Shown: one piece after another, positions 7,400 through 15,190 of the stretch
How the letters are laid out: every line of letters begins with the position of its first letter
How positions within the stretch are numbered: the stretch's first letter is position 1
From: Butyrivibrio sp. MB2005
GTDB taxonomy: Bacteria; Bacillota; Clostridia; Lachnospirales; Lachnospiraceae
Assembly: GCF_000424285.1 (NCBI RefSeq)
Contig: NZ_KE384157.1
Location: 62,001 to 126,000 of the forward strand
Length of the DNA: 64,000 bases
Direction of reading: 5' to 3'
Notes under the pieces: model-generated
Told to the model about the DNA's origin: nothing
Database searches by the model: none
The model's input: only the letters and a program-made list of their open reading frames with translations
Translations under genes and position numbers: made by a program

Positions 7400-8776
7400 C
7401 TATACGTCCATAATATATTTCTTTTCCAATGCTTTAATAAGCGTCTCTGCCTGTAATTTATCCAAAAATGGTGTTTTTATTGTTGATGCCCAATAAAAAT
7501 TCTTATCTAATGCCACTTTTATCTCAGAGGGGCTCAAAGCTTTTAAACTCTCTATGTCACCAGAAAATGATTTGGGTATAATCATTTCCACATTGTGATA
7601 ACGTTCATCATTAACATCTGTCGGAGTATCAGAAGAAATCCTACCTATGGCAATTATTCCTCTCCCCTTTGAATAGAATAATGCATAGTCTCCTTTTGAA
7701 AAACTGCTTATATACCTTTTCGCATCCCCATATGCTGAAATTTTACTTTGTGAAAGCATTTCATACTCATTTGTATCAGAGTACGATTGATTAGTATCAA
7801 GCATTATACCCTTGCACTCTGCTTGAGGCAGTTTTGCATTTTCTACGTCAGTTAAAAACTTGACCCAGTATAATACGTTCTCCGGAATTATATGTGACTT
7901 ATCCGGATCAATAGCAAACTGGAATATTGTTGAGGAATCAACTGATATAATATTTAAGTATTTCCCATCATTTATAATCTTCCCTTCTGTTGTTAACAGA
8001 TATATTTCTCCTTTTAAATTACAGTAATCATCTGCATTTAAATCTACATTTCCTTTTTTTACCTGAATATATATATGTTTTCGACTTGTATCAGAAGGAT
8101 CTACAAGAACACATTCGTACTTCGGAGTTGCTATTTTATTAGTTGAAGGGATGCATACATACCCCTTCGTATCATAAAGCCAAAGTGCAAGCAAATCCTC
8201 AACATCCTCAGGCTGAAGTAATGAGTAAAAGTATTCCTCTGTTAATGACAAATCCGGGTTGGGATACCTAAAAGGATCTCCTGATTTAGAATAAAGCTTA
8301 TTTAATAGTAATTGGCTATATGCTTCTACTCCGGATTTTTTTATCCTCTGTAATGTTGATCCCATAATAAAAGCTGTTGACACCGCACCTGGGACAGATT
8401 CCTCATCTGCCATATCTGTAGCTTCATACCAGTCTATGTTAATCCGCTGGTTAGCAGCATCTATATCAATCGCATTTTGATTAAATATCCATTTACTATC
8501 AGCTTTAACACGCCCTAAATAGTATTTTCCCTCGTTACTAGAGCGCATCCAAATGATATCATTCTCCTTCACTTCATAATAAAATCTTTCAACACTTGAA
8601 TAATTCTTATATATTGCCTCCGCGAGCTTGTCATAATCATCAAAAGTTTTTATTGAAATTCTATCATTCTCCGGAATATCATCTAAGCTCCAACCCATTG
8701 CCGCCACATGATTTTTTAAACAATAGTCAGCTATATTAGCACCGCCAGTATTTACCTGCAATCTCCATACTGTCAT
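7400..8776 (-). CDS. Putative nuclease: EVE/PUA-like module, QxK nuclease core, second EVE-like module
   Basis: A 458-residue protein of no exact family I recognise. Residues 1-100 (MTVWRLQVNTGG, YCLKNHVAAMGW, KENDIIWMR, YYLGRV) look like the EVE/PUA-like modified-base-sensing modules found at the front of restriction enzymes. Residues about 180-290 fit a PD-(D/E)xK (Mrr-like) core: helix LLALWLYDTKGY, then E221 and IQVKK with Q238 and K240. Residues about 340-430 (FSKGDYALFYSKG, RGIIAIGRI, NFYWAS) form a second EVE-like region. The expected role is cutting modified or foreign DNA. ATG 8776 follows GGAGGTG; an upstream ATG at 8791 lies inside that site. It is co-directional with the AAA+ protease gene. 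Confidence 0.55.
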   Translation of the reverse strand: MTVWRLQVNTGGANIADYCLKNHVAAMGWSLDDIPENDRISIKTFDDYDKLAEAIYKNYSSVERFYYEVKENDIIWMRSSNEGKYYLGRVKADSKWIFNQNAIDIDAANQRINIDWYEATDMADEESVPGAVSTAFIMGSTLQRIKKSGVEAYSQLLLNKLYSKSGDPFRYPNPDLSLTEEYFYSLLQPEDVEDLLALWLYDTKGYVCIPSTNKIATPKYECVLVDPSDTSRKHIYIQVKKGNVDLNADDYCNLKGEIYLLTTEGKIINDGKYLNIISVDSSTIFQFAIDPDKSHIIPENVLYWVKFLTDVENAKLPQAECKGIMLDTNQSYSDTNEYEMLSQSKISAYGDAKRYISSFSKGDYALFYSKGRGIIAIGRISSDTPTDVNDERYHNVEMIIPKSFSGDIESLKALSPSEIKVALDKNFYWASTIKTPFLDKLQAETLIKALEKKYIMDV

Positions 8777-8841
8777 AGTTGTCACCTCCATAGTAGAACA
8801 TCCCTGTTACTCATGGATAAATTATATTATGTCTCATAATT

Positions 8842-10110
8842 TTATTTCCCATATTTGCGATTATTTAAGAGTAATTTTATATCTCTATATGTCAGAGTTT
8901 TCTTCGCCAATAACCCTTTTGTAAGCTCATCTAGGAGGTCTCTATTATCAGCAATTATCTCTTTTGCTCGTTGATAATATCTAGACATCTCTTGTGATAT
9001 ATTCCTATCCCTCTTTACTTGCTGATATTCTGACGGCCTATTTATTTCCGTAGTATCAAAACCGTAAGCGCATAATCCATCAACAAATTCAGAAACAAGA
9101 ATACCTGCTTCATATATATCATTTTTACATCCCATATCAACTGTGCCAAAGACCATCTCAGTCGCAGCCTTGCCTCCCAGTTTTCTGATAACTTCATGTT
9201 CCTGCGCTTTTTTAGAAATCTTATAGTCTTCTGGCCTTCGTATCACAGTAACTCCTTCATTATCACCAGAATAGTGGCAAACTGATACCAAGCTTACTGA
9301 TCCTGGATCCAACACCTCTGAAATAACAGCGTGTCCAGCTTCATGAACTGCAATATGCTTTAAATATTTCTTATCGTTCGTATCCACAGATTCAGGAGCA
9401 TCAAATATCATTCTCATGCAAGCCTTTATAATATCTTTCTGTTCAACTTTTTCTCTCTTATCAAATCCAGCATAAATACCAGCCTCGTTAATCACAGCCT
9501 CTAATTCCGCACAAGAATGACCTTCCATAAGTCTTACTATCTCATCAACATCAACATCTCTTATCAACTGTTTCTGACTAAGGAAGTACCCTATAATTTT
9601 CTTTGCATCTTCACCCTCTGGACATTTCATTTCAATTACTTTGTCAAAACGCCCTGCTCTGATAAGTGAATCAGGCATGCAATATCTATCATTTACTGTT
9701 GCAAGCACAAAAACATCATATCCTTTACATTCATCAATACATGCTTGTACAGCCACATATTCTTCTGCATCTCTATGGTTCAAGTCTTCGTTAGCGAACT
9801 TATCCATATCATCTAAGAAAACTATCGCTCGTGGTTCTTTTTTTGCTTTATCGAATGTATTACGAATTTCGTTTACAAAATCTCCATCCGGTTTATCCTT
9901 CCTTATAATAAAAGATTCACATCCGCTCTCCTCAATAAAGCTTTTTGCCATCATTGTCTTCCCAATACCCGGATCTCCATATAAAAGAATTCCTCTTGGC
10001 ATGGAAACTCCAAGTTTCTTATATCTGTCCAAGTCCCTTAAAACATCACAAAACCTGATTAGTTCAACTTTAATATCTGCGTAGCCAATAATTTTATCAA
10101 ATGCACTCAT
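8842..10110 (-). CDS. Soluble FtsH-like AAA+ / M41 metalloprotease
   Basis: A 422-residue protein with an AAA+ module followed by a zinc protease of the FtsH type. Visible: Walker A GDPGIGKT (45-52), Walker B IVFLDDMD (96-103, where FtsH has DE), arginine fingers in LIRAGRFD (R151, R154), zinc site HEAGH (256-260) and the third ligand region CKNDIYEAG (D331). FtsH is about 600-650 residues and membrane-anchored; this protein starts directly at the AAA+ domain and has no membrane segment. The pore loop FVG is replaced by FVN (78-80). It starts with a good GGAGG site and is the first gene of the four-gene operon. It probably unfolds and degrades cytosolic targets. Confidence 0.8.
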   Translation of the reverse strand: MSAFDKIIGYADIKVELIRFCDVLRDLDRYKKLGVSMPRGILLYGDPGIGKTMMAKSFIEESGCESFIIRKDKPDGDFVNEIRNTFDKAKKEPRAIVFLDDMDKFANEDLNHRDAEEYVAVQACIDECKGYDVFVLATVNDRYCMPDSLIRAGRFDKVIEMKCPEGEDAKKIIGYFLSQKQLIRDVDVDEIVRLMEGHSCAELEAVINEAGIYAGFDKREKVEQKDIIKACMRMIFDAPESVDTNDKKYLKHIAVHEAGHAVISEVLDPGSVSLVSVCHYSGDNEGVTVIRRPEDYKISKKAQEHEVIRKLGGKAATEMVFGTVDMGCKNDIYEAGILVSEFVDGLCAYGFDTTEINRPSEYQQVKRDRNISQEMSRYYQRAKEIIADNRDLLDELTKGLLAKKTLTYRDIKLLLNNRKYGK

Positions 10111-10177
10111 TCTTTACCTCCACCTTTGTAAACAGTCACTTTAAAATTCACATGACTCATTTCTTTATTGTTACCTT

Positions 10178-10191
10178 GGTCTCCTACAGCT
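10178..10191 (+). repeat. Left 14-bp direct repeat flanking the IS element
   Basis: GGTCTCCTACAGCT here recurs exactly at 11892-11905, immediately outside the opposite end of the element. It is probably the target-site duplication. Classical IS30 elements duplicate only 2-3 bp, so the length is notable. Confidence 0.7.
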
Positions 10192-11891
10192 CCTTGAGTG
10201 AAAAACTAAAACCCAACTGAAATATCGCCCAATTACATAAAGTCATTTTTAGAGCCAAATAACATACTTTTTTGGGGTGTTCCAAACTAAAAAAAGTGTT
10301 ATAATTCCATCATCCGAATGCAGCATGTAATTATATAAGCACGGCAAACAGACGACTCGGTACTTCTTATGCAGAAGTAAACACGACCCGTCTTTTACAT
10401 AGCTATTAGGTCGATTACTATCTGCATTCAAAATCTGGTTTTACCTGTTAATTGTAAACAGGTCAGGCATCAAATGGACTTCATCTGGCGGGATGAGGTC
10501 CATTTTTAATAAATTAAACAATGCCCACATATCTTCATCTTCTTCGTTTATCAATTCATACGGGGATTTGTTTCCTAATCCTGGTCTTCGTGTGCTATTT
10601 ATATGATTCATGAGCAATGTCATATCTTCCTGCGTATACGGATTAAGGCTCTTCCCTCTTGGGATCACATACCGGATAAACTCATGGTTTTTCTCAATAT
10701 GCGGTTTCTGCCATGATGCCATCGGATCACAATAAAATACATCTGTCCTTCTTAAGAGGTCTTCTGTTAATTCCAGATCTCCCGGTCTCTTGAATTCACT
10801 TCCGTTATCTGTAAGTATCACAGGAAACAATCTCATAAAACGTTCAAGACCAAGTCCCCTTTCAAGGAAATCAAATACTCTCTTTACAGACTCTGCTTTT
10901 CCATCAGGCATAAGAAACATAAGCATGATGGAATTATCCTGAAAGATCATGGTCAAAAGCCTCTTTCCACGTTCCCTGACACCTTTAACTGTATCCATCT
11001 CTACCACACTTAATCCGGAGTATTGCATAAAGGATTCATAATCTTCGTATGTTCGGCCTTCTCGATATGCCTGATCCGCAAAACCTTTTGCATAACCTTT
11101 TGCATTTTTCCTTCGTTGCTTATAGCTTGTTTTCCTGCGGAGATCTATGTTCCTTATTGTCAGTTCCCCTGCATCTATATAGTTATACAGACTTCTAAGT
11201 GACATGGGCATTTCTGCTTCATGTTCAGCATAAATATGTGTTAATGGCTGTCCTTTTTTTACAAGTCTTGTTACCAGTTCATCTACAAATGCCTTCTGCT
11301 CATCTGTCAATCTGATTCCCTGACGACTCTCTGATCGTCTACGACTAACAGCTGCATCAGCATAAGGTGCTGAATAAACATACTTATCTTTTATGCATAG
11401 CTTTCTGTTTTTGCAGGTGTTGCATACATATGGAGGCTTATCCGGTTTATGACAAGCAACTGATATATACCGCTCACATACCTTTGTACAATCAACACCT
11501 CTACAAAACTTGCATTTATAGTTACAGGCTCCTTTAGAGACTCCGCAAAGATTTGTGTCCTTGCATTGTCTTACAAACTTGCAATCCTTGCCAGCAAAGT
11601 AGGTCCCTTTTATATAAGTTCTGTTTTCAAGCACCTCATGTGCGACAGTTGAAGGATGTCTGCCTATTGTTCTGGCAATCCTTTTGAATGATTCCCCTCG
11701 ACATAGTCCTGTTTCAATAGCAACCCTATCTGTCAGATCCATCTGACCATTTCTACTGTAATAATTCATATCTGCTCCTATCCGCAGATAATAATCGACT
11801 TATGAAATATATCAGAGGCCATTGCAACAGTAAACTAGACTTTTTTGGCGATTTTCAGTTGTCAAAGTACAGGTTTAATTTTTCAATCTAG
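10192..11891 (-). mobile_element. Complete IS30-family insertion sequence, about 1.7 kb
   Basis: The element is bounded by the 14-bp direct repeats and has imperfect terminal inverted repeats. The left end reads GAGTGAAAAACTAAAACC and AACTGAAATATCGCC; the right end, reversed, reads GATTGAAAAATTAAACC and AACTGAAAATCGCC. It carries one transposase gene, intact. Bases 10192-10440, left of the gene, hold no other gene. The element sits just upstream of the AAA+ protease gene, in the same orientation, and separates that operon from its original upstream sequence. Confidence 0.85.
10441..11769 (-). CDS. IS30-family transposase with cysteine-rich insert
   Basis: A 442-residue transposase. The N-terminal helix-turn-helix (FKRIARTIGRHPSTVAHEV, about 28-46) is typical of IS30. 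Residues 63-125 hold twelve cysteines in CxxC-like clusters, likely a zinc-binding DNA-recognition module. The DDE catalytic triad is visible: D259 (VVEMDTVKG), D321 (ILTDNGSEF) and E359 (KPHIEKNHEF). The frame is intact, so the element may be active. The 240 bp after the stop and the 120 bp before the start belong to the element's ends. Confidence 0.92.
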   Translation of the reverse strand: MNYYSRNGQMDLTDRVAIETGLCRGESFKRIARTIGRHPSTVAHEVLENRTYIKGTYFAGKDCKFVRQCKDTNLCGVSKGACNYKCKFCRGVDCTKVCERYISVACHKPDKPPYVCNTCKNRKLCIKDKYVYSAPYADAAVSRRRSESRQGIRLTDEQKAFVDELVTRLVKKGQPLTHIYAEHEAEMPMSLRSLYNYIDAGELTIRNIDLRRKTSYKQRRKNAKGYAKGFADQAYREGRTYEDYESFMQYSGLSVVEMDTVKGVRERGKRLLTMIFQDNSIMLMFLMPDGKAESVKRVFDFLERGLGLERFMRLFPVILTDNGSEFKRPGDLELTEDLLRRTDVFYCDPMASWQKPHIEKNHEFIRYVIPRGKSLNPYTQEDMTLLMNHINSTRRPGLGNKSPYELINEEDEDMWALFNLLKMDLIPPDEVHLMPDLFTINR

Positions 11892-11905
11892 GGTCTCCTA
11901 CAGCT
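11892..11905 (+). repeat. Right 14-bp direct repeat flanking the IS element
   Basis: Exact copy of GGTCTCCTACAGCT at 10178-10191. Together they bracket the 1.7-kb element. Confidence 0.7.
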
Positions 11906-11942
11906 ATACAATACCTGGCTTGATGTTCATTTTTTTGTACAT

Positions 11943-11973
11943 AAAAAAGGCTCCAGCAATTTCTGCCAGAACC
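11943..11973 (-). terminator. Terminator downstream of a gene remnant
   Basis: On the minus strand GGTTCTGGC pairs, with three G-U pairs, with GCTGGAGCC around a 7-base loop and is followed by six T. It marks the 3' end of whatever gene preceded it. Confidence 0.6.
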
Positions 11974-11983
11974 TTTGCTTGCG

Positions 11984-12109
11984 TTATCTTAATGCTTTGT
12001 TCCTTAGTGAATTAAGAATAGAAAGTGAAAACTGCTTATTGAAAACACCTGCAATTATGTCCTCAATATCGTCCTCATTCTGAGCCACTTTTTCAAGAAT
12101 GGTATCCAC
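11984..12109 (-). pseudogene. Possible C-terminal gene remnant
   Basis: An open frame of 41 codons from a GTG with no ribosome-binding site: DTILEKVAQNEDDIEDIIAG, then FNKQFSLSILNSLRNKALR and TAA, followed at once by a terminator. It reads like the last part of a soluble protein whose body is missing. I recognise no family. The 412-bp stretch 11770-12181 otherwise contains only the IS right end and two terminators. Confidence 0.25.
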
Positions 12110-12124
12110 TCTTCATCAATACAA

Positions 12125-12150
12125 ATCGGCAGCCCATAGGGACTGCCGAT
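12125..12150 (-). terminator. Probable terminator of the ElyC/YdcF-like gene
   Basis: ATCGGCAG and CTGCCGAT form an 8-bp stem, extended by TCCC/GGGA. On the minus strand it is followed by TTTGTATT, a weak T-tract. It lies 32 bp after the stop codon. Confidence 0.5.
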
Positions 12151-12181
12151 AATAATACATTTACGCCGCTATATTCATCAA

Positions 12182-12946
12182 TTATCGAAAGACAAAATCT
12201 CTAATAATTCCAAAGCACTCCCTGACCATGTTGTTAGGAATATACTGGGGCTGCATGTAGGCTGCGATGCCGCAAACATCTGCATCTGTGAGCTTTCTTG
12301 CAATGTGGACTCCCCTGAAAACATGGAAACCGTTGGTTACGATGCCGATTTTTAAACCACTTATATTATCTTCACCAATAATCGCAAATGCATTTTCTAT
12401 GTTCTGCCCGGTGGTCGTGGAATCCGTTTCAGCTATAATCCTACTCTCATCTACTCCAAGAGAAATCAGGTAATCTTTTCCTCCCTGACCCTCGGAAATG
12501 CTCTCGTTACTGCCCTTGGCCCCTGTGGTGATGCAGATGGTTCCGGGATTCTCCTCAAGATACTCCGCTGCCTTCTGAAGTCTGTATCTGTAGATTACGC
12601 TTGGGCCATGGTCACGCATCTGGGCTCCAAGAACCACTATGTAATCCAGATTTTCCTCACCCTTATCGAAAAAATGAGACAATATGGCAGCTTCGCAGAT
12701 GATAAACACAGAGAGCGATACGCCAAGCACCGCATAAACAATATATCTAAGGAGTGCCGGAACTCTGCTCCATCTGTTTTTCCCTGCAAAGAAATAGCAG
12801 GCAGCAAAAAACGCCGCGCCTGCTACCCAGATGCTGAAAGAAAATGTTCCGCTGTGAACAAGAAAAACCATGACGGAATAAAGCAGACACAGCGCTGATA
12901 ACATTGCCCATACAATGCGAATCTTTGGTTCAAAGAGGGACTTCAT
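12182..12946 (-). CDS. YdcF/ElyC-family (DUF218) membrane protein
   Basis: A 254-residue protein with about three N-terminal membrane segments (residues 10-95) and a C-terminal DUF218 domain. The domain motifs are clear: IVVLGAQ (about 110), ITTGAKGSNE, SEGQGGKDYL and the second-half signature SRIIAETDSTTTGQNIENA with GIVTNGFHVFRG. Related E. coli proteins SanA and ElyC act in envelope or peptidoglycan homeostasis; the reaction is not established. The start ATG directly follows the TAA of the upstream gene, so the two are co-translated. Confidence 0.85.
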   Translation of the reverse strand: MKSLFEPKIRIVWAMLSALCLLYSVMVFLVHSGTFSFSIWVAGAAFFAACYFFAGKNRWSRVPALLRYIVYAVLGVSLSVFIICEAAILSHFFDKGEENLDYIVVLGAQMRDHGPSVIYRYRLQKAAEYLEENPGTICITTGAKGSNESISEGQGGKDYLISLGVDESRIIAETDSTTTGQNIENAFAIIGEDNISGLKIGIVTNGFHVFRGVHIARKLTDADVCGIAAYMQPQYIPNNMVRECFGIIRDFVFR

Positions 12947-13471
12947 TTATTTGCCCTCCAAATCCGCAACTCTTACGGGCTCGCCGTTTAGAAGGATATA
13001 TCCCGGCGGAAGCTTGGATGCATCGGTCATGGAAGTATAGTGCCCCTCACTGTGAACATGGGGCATTGAACCTGAAGTATTGAAAATGGACTTGCGATTA
13101 AAAGTATCATAAGTCCCTGATTCTCTATGATCATGAGGCATTGCGCCGGAATCATTCCTGGCAGATTTCCTGTTGAAGGTATCGTAGGAACCGGATGCCC
13201 TGTGTGAGTGCGGCATTGAAGAAGACTCCCGTCTTCCCGTCTGCGCATAACCGCTTCCCTTAATCTGTCTGCTGCCCTGTGAAGCACTGCCACTCTGCAT
13301 CGATCTACTTGCCTGGGCTGCTCTTGCGGCCTGCTCCTGTACATTTCGTGAAATCTCAGAAACGCTTTTCCCCCCAAGAGGACCGCCCTTCTGATTAAGC
13401 TTCTTCTTCGCTGTTTTACCAAACGCCAGCAATATAAATAACCATATGACTAAGCCAATAAGTTCTTCCAT
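12947..13471 (-). CDS. Small single-pass membrane protein with MPHxH repeats
   Basis: A 174-residue protein I do not recognise. Residues 3-18 form one membrane segment, then a Lys/Gly stretch and a Gln/Ala/Ser-rich region. Residues about 80-150 contain three copies of a unit of roughly 28 residues: MPHSHRASGSYDTFNRKS, MPHDHRESGTYDTFNRKS and MPHVHSEGHY. The paired histidines could bind metal, but that is a guess. The C-terminus (LPPGYILLNGEPVRVADLEGK) resembles short conserved tails of similar unknown proteins. It is in an operon with the ElyC-like gene. Confidence 0.8.
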   Translation of the reverse strand: MEELIGLVIWLFILLAFGKTAKKKLNQKGGPLGGKSVSEISRNVQEQAARAAQASRSMQSGSASQGSRQIKGSGYAQTGRRESSSMPHSHRASGSYDTFNRKSARNDSGAMPHDHRESGTYDTFNRKSIFNTSGSMPHVHSEGHYTSMTDASKLPPGYILLNGEPVRVADLEGK

Positions 13472-13705
13472 ACATCCTCCTGATATATCTGGTTACGCCC
13501 CATCTAACGCCCGGGCCGTAATATAAATCGGGCCTTACAATTCTTACATAAACTATACCTAATTATAAGCCATATTCCCTTTAAAATGGCGTAAAATATT
13601 AAATTTTTAAGAACAGTTCTTCCATAATCTTGCGCGCACATAGTGATTATTAGATAATGATTATATATTGTTTCTACCGTATGCGATTTAATTGAGGAAT
13701 AAAGC

Positions 13706-14986
13706 ATGGATAGATACACATTCGATGAAAAAACTCAGACAGCCTACGAGCGGTTGCAGAATTCTATAGCGATTTTCCAGTTTCTGGATGATGGCATTGT
13801 TCCCATTGTAATATCTGACGGATATTGTGAAATGTTCGGCTTTAAAAATCAGGAGGAGGCTTATGCTGACCTTAACAAGGACATTTTCATAAATGTTCAT
13901 CCGGAGGATGCCGCAAAAATCCTTGAAGAATCCAAGCTTGCTGCCAAGACTAATGGAAAATACGAGATTCTGTATCGTGCTTCCGTAAATAATAAACCGG
14001 GTCACAAGTTTATCCGTGCTGCAGGAAAATATGTGTATTTGGAGAATGATGTAACCCTGATACACGTATGCTACATGGATGAAGGTGCCGAGGCCAGCCA
14101 GAAAATCACTGATCTTCAGGATTCTGTAACCTGGCTTCTAAATAATATGCCCGCCATGTCTTTTTCAAAGGATATAAATACAGGAAAATATCTTGCCTGC
14201 AATCAGGCTTTTGCCAATTATGCCCATAAAGAGACACCCGCAGGAGTTGTCGGGCTTACGGATTTTGAGATTTTTGATTCTGATACTGCCAGCCATTTTG
14301 TGGAGGATGATCAAAAGGCTTTTAAGATGGATAAGCCTTACATTTTCTATGAGGATGTCCCGGATGCGGCAGGCAATCAGCGAAGGTTCCAGACCACAAA
14401 GCTGAAATTCATTGATGAAACAGGAAGAGAGTGTCTCCTTGGTCTTTGCCAGGATGTTACGGATGCCATGATCATCAAGCAGGAATATGCCGAAAAGCTT
14501 GCCAAAGAGCACACCAATGCCAATATTGACGCTCTTACAGGTATAAAAAACAGAAGTGCATACCTTGAAGTAGAAAAAGGAATGAACCTGCTGATCAGTG
14601 ACCACAAGCAAAATGACTTTGCAATTACAATATTTGATGTGAACGACCTGAAAAAAGTCAACGACACTTTAGGGCACAAAGCCGGTGATGAATATATCTG
14701 CAGCGCCTGCAAGATAATCTGTGACATATTTAAGCACAGCCCTGTTTTCCGTATTGGCGGCGATGAATTTGTAGCAATATCCGATAATGATGACTATGAG
14801 CACATCGATGAGCTTATTGATATTTTCGAAGAAAGGAATTTCAATTCACAGCAATCAGGAGATATTGTAATAGCCTGCGGTATGGAAAAATTCGACAAAG
14901 GAAACGACGAAAACGTAGTGTCAGTATTTAACAGAGCTGATGATAAAATGTATGCCCAGAAAAAGAAGCTTAAAGGCGAACAGTAA
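13706..14986 (+). CDS. PAS-PAS-GGDEF diguanylate cyclase
   Basis: A 426-residue cytoplasmic protein. Residues about 20-125 and 140-255 look like two PAS folds (VISDGYCEMFGF; MPAMSFSKDINTGKYLACNQ). A GGDEF domain follows from about 270, with NIDALTGIKNR, VNDLKKVNDTLGH and RIGGDEF (GGDEF 351-355). It should make cyclic di-GMP in response to a signal sensed by the PAS domains. The inhibitory RxxD site five residues before GGDEF is absent (KHSP), so product inhibition is unlikely. ATG 13706 follows GAGGAAT. The gene ends in a strong terminator. The 234 bp upstream hold no gene and presumably the promoter. Confidence 0.92.
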   Translation: MDRYTFDEKTQTAYERLQNSIAIFQFLDDGIVPIVISDGYCEMFGFKNQEEAYADLNKDIFINVHPEDAAKILEESKLAAKTNGKYEILYRASVNNKPGHKFIRAAGKYVYLENDVTLIHVCYMDEGAEASQKITDLQDSVTWLLNNMPAMSFSKDINTGKYLACNQAFANYAHKETPAGVVGLTDFEIFDSDTASHFVEDDQKAFKMDKPYIFYEDVPDAAGNQRRFQTTKLKFIDETGRECLLGLCQDVTDAMIIKQEYAEKLAKEHTNANIDALTGIKNRSAYLEVEKGMNLLISDHKQNDFAITIFDVNDLKKVNDTLGHKAGDEYICSACKIICDIFKHSPVFRIGGDEFVAISDNDDYEHIDELIDIFEERNFNSQQSGDIVIACGMEKFDKGNDENVVSVFNRADDKMYAQKKKLKGEQ

Positions 14987-14996
14987 TTTAAACAAC

Positions 14997-15032
14997 AAAA
15001 ACCTCTTAGCCATTTCGGTTAAGAGGTTTTCT
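14997..15032. terminator. Bidirectional terminator between GGDEF gene and tRNA-Trp
   Basis: ACCTCTTAGCC pairs with GGTTAAGAGGT around ATTTC, with A-tract before and T-tract after. It serves the plus-strand GGDEF gene and the minus-strand tRNA. Confidence 0.85.
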
Positions 15033-15036
15033 TTAG

Positions 15037-15108
15037 CAGAGGAAGAGGGATTCGAACCCCCATGAACGGTTTTGGAGACCGCAATACTAGCCGTTGTATG
15101 ATTCCTCT
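15037..15108 (-). tRNA. tRNA-Trp (anticodon CCA)
   Basis: The minus strand folds into a full cloverleaf. The acceptor stem AGAGGAA pairs with TTCCTCT, the D-stem is ATAC/GTAT, the anticodon stem GCGGT/ACCGT carries loop CTCCAAA (anticodon CCA) and the T-arm contains GGTTCGAATCC. The discriminator base is G and the 3' CCA is not encoded. Confidence 0.95.
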
Positions 15109-15190
15109 ACATGAGACACTAAGTGTCGTCAACGAATGAAATTATAACACAGCATTTTGTGGAATGTAAATACTTTTTTATAAAAAATTA

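Noticed and set aside
10111..10191. Open frame running into the AAA+ protease start from upstream (…MSHVNFKVTVYKGGGKE, overlapping ATGA)
   Set aside because: When the IS is removed in thought, the frame continues upstream only through a terminator hairpin, so it is unlikely to be a protein. A 17-codon leader peptide cannot be excluded.
10249..10431. Small minus-strand open frame at the left end of the IS element
   Set aside because: No ribosome-binding site, odd composition and it lies in the untranslated end of the element.
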